Part shown: piece by piece, positions 29,246 to 30,968 of the stretch
Layout of the letters: each line of letters begins with the position of its first letter
How positions within the stretch are numbered: the stretch's first letter is position 1
From: a virus
Direction: 5' to 3' (one strand)
DNA length: 30,968 bases
Virus record (IMG/VR): IMGVR_UViG_3300025872_000203
Location: 1-30,968 of that record
The notes under the pieces: generated by a model
Databases searched by the model: none
What the model saw: only the letters and a program-made list of their open reading frames with translations
Told to the model about the DNA's origin: nothing
Translations under genes and position numbers: made by a program

Positions 29246-29678
29246 GGTTGACCTCCATTCCAGCCCGCGCCGAAGGCGTTAGGCCGTACTCCTGCTCGAT
29301 CCGGAGCATCGACTGGGCCAGCTTGACGAACATCGTCGCGGCCGGCGTCGATTGCATGTACTTCACCTTCCCGTCCTTGTCGCGGATCACGAGTACGTCG
29401 AGACCGCGGCGGATCTGGTCGAGGTAGCGCACCCACTGCTCGTACATCGCACAGTAGCGGCCGATCGCTTCGGTGTCGGCCGTCGTGATCAGACCCATCG
29501 CCTCGAGCTGCGGGACGACCTCGTCCCACTTTTCGCGAGCCTTGCCGGTCACCCATGCCGGGGCGACGACGGCCCCGGCCGGCGGGACCGGCTCGTCGGC
29601 GTGTTTGCCTTCCTTCGACGGGTCGCCGCGAAGAAGGCGGAGCTTCGTCGGCTGTTTACGCGGTCCGCGTTTTCCCAT
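29196..29678 (-). CDS. terS: Terminase small subunit, P27 family
   Basis: A 160-aa protein. It starts MGKRGPRKQPTKLRLLRGDP, the characteristic P27-type N-terminus, then PAWVTGKAREKWDEVVPQLE and GLITTADTEAIGRYCAMYEQ. The C-terminal half has LAQSMLRIEQEYGLTPSARA, the P27 'GLTPSAR' signature. It recognises the packaging site and loads TerL. Its start overlaps the methyltransferase stop. Confidence 0.93.
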   Translation of the reverse strand: MGKRGPRKQPTKLRLLRGDPSKEGKHADEPVPPAGAVVAPAWVTGKAREKWDEVVPQLEAMGLITTADTEAIGRYCAMYEQWVRYLDQIRRGLDVLVIRDKDGKVKYMQSTPAATMFVKLAQSMLRIEQEYGLTPSARAGMEVNRGEVRDTLQAFIEGRA

Positions 29679-30879
29679 GCGTCACCTCCTCGCGGGTCGC
29701 CTTCTTGCCGGTCAGTGTCTCCCACCGCTTCACGATCACATCGCAATACTGCGGGCTGATCTCCATGCCGTAGCACTTGCGGCCCAGTTGCTCGGCGGCG
29801 ATCAGCGTGGTGCCGGAGCCGCAGAATGGGTCGTACACAATCTCGCCTTGCCGCGATCCGTCCGTAACGGCCTGCGCCCAAAGGGCGACCGGCTTCATTG
29901 TGGGATGTTCGCGGTTAGCCTTGGGCCGGTCGTACTCCCAAAGCGTGGTCCGCGTGCGGTCAGAGTTTTTGTGGCGGTCGCCTGGAATCCACCCAAACAG
30001 GATCGGCTCGTGCTGGTAGTGGTACTCGCTGTGCCCAAGCACCATCGAGTCCTTGGCCCAAACCATGATCTGCCGCAGGATGCCTCGCCGCTTCCAATCG
30101 TCGGCAAAAAGAATATGCAACGGTCCCGCCGGGACCGTTGCATACCAGTAGGCACCGGCACGACAGCTTGCCTCGGCATTGTCAAAAGCCGCTACAACGA
30201 GTGCTGTCAGGTCTTCCTCGTCAAGCTCGTCGTTTTCGACCTTCAGGGCATCCTTCGTCTTGCCGACGTAGGAGACGCCGTAGGGCGGGTCGCTGAGAAC
30301 CATGTCAGCCTGCCCCCCCCCCATAAGTTTCCCAACCTGCGCCGCGTCGGTTGAGTCGCCGCAGAGCAGGCGATGCTCTCCAAGAATCCACAGGTCGCCC
30401 GGCTTCGTGATCGGATCGACCGGCGGCTCGGGGATCTCGTCCTCGACGATTTCTTTCGCGTTGTCCTTGTAGAGGTCCGCCGCGTCGGCCAGGTCGGAAT
30501 ACATCTGCTGCAGCCCCTCGCTGCCGGTGTCTACTTCGCGGAGCAGTGAGTCGAGGGCCGCGGCGTTTGTCTCGGCCAGGGCCGCGAGCGGGTCGAGCGA
30601 CAGGAGCAGCTTGTCGGCCTCGGCCTCGTCGATGTCCAGGACTAGGACCGGGACCTCCTGATCGGGCGTCGTCTCGGCCCGGAGGTGGCCGTCGACCAGC
30701 ATCAGCGACCCGTCGGGCAGCTCGCGGGCGAGCAGGGCGTCGGCGTATCCGACCTCGGCCAGTATCCCGCGAAGGGCGTCGGCCTGGGCCTTCGGGTGGG
30801 TTCGCCAGTTTTTCGGGTTCGGCGTCAGGTCGCCGGCCCTGACGCGGCGTAGCTCGCGGACGCGGTCTCGGATCTGCAT
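29656..30879 (-). CDS. ParB-like domain fused to DNA (N6-adenine or N4-cytosine) methyltransferase
   Basis: A 407-aa protein, ATG 30879 with GGAGG 6 nt upstream. Residues 1-100 are ParB-like (AGDLTPNPKNWRTHP and LMLVDGHLRAET). The methyltransferase follows with catalytic DPPYG at 197-201 before the SAM-binding FCGSGTT at 352-358, the beta-class order. EYHYQHEPILFGW and HPTMKPVALW are other landmarks. This architecture is widespread beside phage terminase genes and modifies phage DNA. The C-terminal half has less GC-rich codon use. It contains a G10 run and a 31-nt palindrome in the coding sequence. The modified base (adenine or N4-cytosine) is not decided. Confidence 0.92.
   Translation of the reverse strand: MQIRDRVRELRRVRAGDLTPNPKNWRTHPKAQADALRGILAEVGYADALLARELPDGSLMLVDGHLRAETTPDQEVPVLVLDIDEAEADKLLLSLDPLAALAETNAAALDSLLREVDTGSEGLQQMYSDLADAADLYKDNAKEIVEDEIPEPPVDPITKPGDLWILGEHRLLCGDSTDAAQVGKLMGGGQADMVLSDPPYGVSYVGKTKDALKVENDELDEEDLTALVVAAFDNAEASCRAGAYWYATVPAGPLHILFADDWKRRGILRQIMVWAKDSMVLGHSEYHYQHEPILFGWIPGDRHKNSDRTRTTLWEYDRPKANREHPTMKPVALWAQAVTDGSRQGEIVYDPFCGSGTTLIAAEQLGRKCYGMEISPQYCDVIVKRWETLTGKKATREEVTHGKTRTA
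30114..30144. repeat. 31-nt perfect inverted repeat inside the methyltransferase gene
   Basis: TATGCAACGGTCCCG (30114-30128) and CGGGACCGTTGCATA (30130-30144) match as exact reverse complements around one base. It lies in a coding segment (ATVPAGPLH). Confidence 0.85.
30313..30322 (-). repeat. Ten-G homopolymer in the methyltransferase gene
   Basis: The coding strand reads ATG plus nine G (10 G in all), encoding M-G-G-G at 186-189, eight residues before DPPY. Length change by one base would shift the frame before the active site. Confidence 0.8.
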
Positions 30880-30882
30880 TAT

Positions 30883-30896
30883 GGGCCTCCAGGCCC
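30883..30896 (-). promoter_or_regulatory. Hairpin covering the methyltransferase ribosome-binding site
   Basis: GGGCCT (30883-30888) and AGGCCC (30891-30896) are reverse complements separated by two bases. The GGAGG used by the ATG at 30879 lies within it, so pairing could hide the ribosome site. Confidence 0.5.
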
Positions 30897-30968
30897 TTAC
30901 GGTACGGGAGTGGTGGTCCGGATCAATCTGGCCCCCTTATCGAAAACCTCCGGAAATACGCGCCGAGG

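Noticed and set aside
1-30968. tRNA, rRNA, CRISPR arrays, insertion sequences and attachment sites
   Set aside because: No cloverleaf-like, ribosomal or regularly spaced repeat-spacer pattern or transposase was recognised. An attachment site is expected near the integrase but cannot be defined without the host junction.
30880-30968. Promoter for the packaging operon at the right edge
   Set aside because: No convincing -35/-10 pair; only the ribosome-site hairpin is clear, and the operon may begin beyond the window.

Overview
This window reads as most of the genome of a temperate, tailed, siphovirus-type phage or prophage, cut at both ends. Every confident gene except one lies on the minus strand, so transcription runs from high to low coordinates. 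The exception is a tyrosine integrase at 9623-10546 (+). Composition is GC-rich, Shine-Dalgarno sites are good, and most neighbouring genes overlap by 1-20 bases (ATGA, GTGA or TGATG junctions). Several small proteins (the papain-like peptidase, the secreted 101-aa protein, the initiator-like protein, several early hypotheticals) resemble proteins I associate with Planctomycetes and their phages. That host guess is from memory and is an inference.

In transcription order, 30879-26146 is the packaging end: a ParB-methyltransferase fusion, small (P27-type) and large terminase, and portal. At 26143-25148 a prohead protease carries an extra C-terminal HAD-phosphatase-like domain. At 25158-22408, between protease and capsid, lies an unusual cassette of a zinc-ribbon microprotein, a holin-like protein, two small membrane proteins, a membrane-anchored papain-like peptidase and a Cys-rich membrane protein. 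Then follow the HK97-fold capsid protein (22312-21080), connector, adaptor, HK97-gp10-like and tail terminator genes. Three small tail-tube-like proteins come next, then tail assembly chaperones joined by a canonical -1 slippery site, the tape measure and tail-tip genes. The tail block ends with an AT-richer cysteine-rich protein.

At 13720-10530 is a nucleic-acid/nucleotide cluster: calcineurin-like phosphoesterase, HNH endonuclease, a small HExxH protein and a dATP/dGTP diphosphohydrolase-like protein. The integrase and a small helix-turn-helix protein (9412-9104) flank a control region with a terminator-like hairpin, a palindromic operator and promoters. The early operon (8272-2632) holds a Sak4-like annealing ATPase, an SSB-like protein with an acidic DDDIPF tail, a ParB-like-fold protein, and a replication-initiator-like protein. 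Inside the initiator-like gene lie three 16-bp palindromes at exact 22-bp spacing next to an AT-richer tract, a lambda-O-like origin. The left end has a C5 cytosine methyltransferase, a secreted small protein, a RusA resolvase and a truncated family-2 glycosyltransferase.

The genes make a coherent temperate life cycle: integration, recombination-aided replication, resolvase-processed packaging, HK97-type head maturation, long tail assembly and DNA methylation for restriction evasion. No stretch over 300 bases lacks a gene. I saw no tRNA, rRNA, CRISPR array or transposon. Functions are from reading motifs by eye; no database search was possible.
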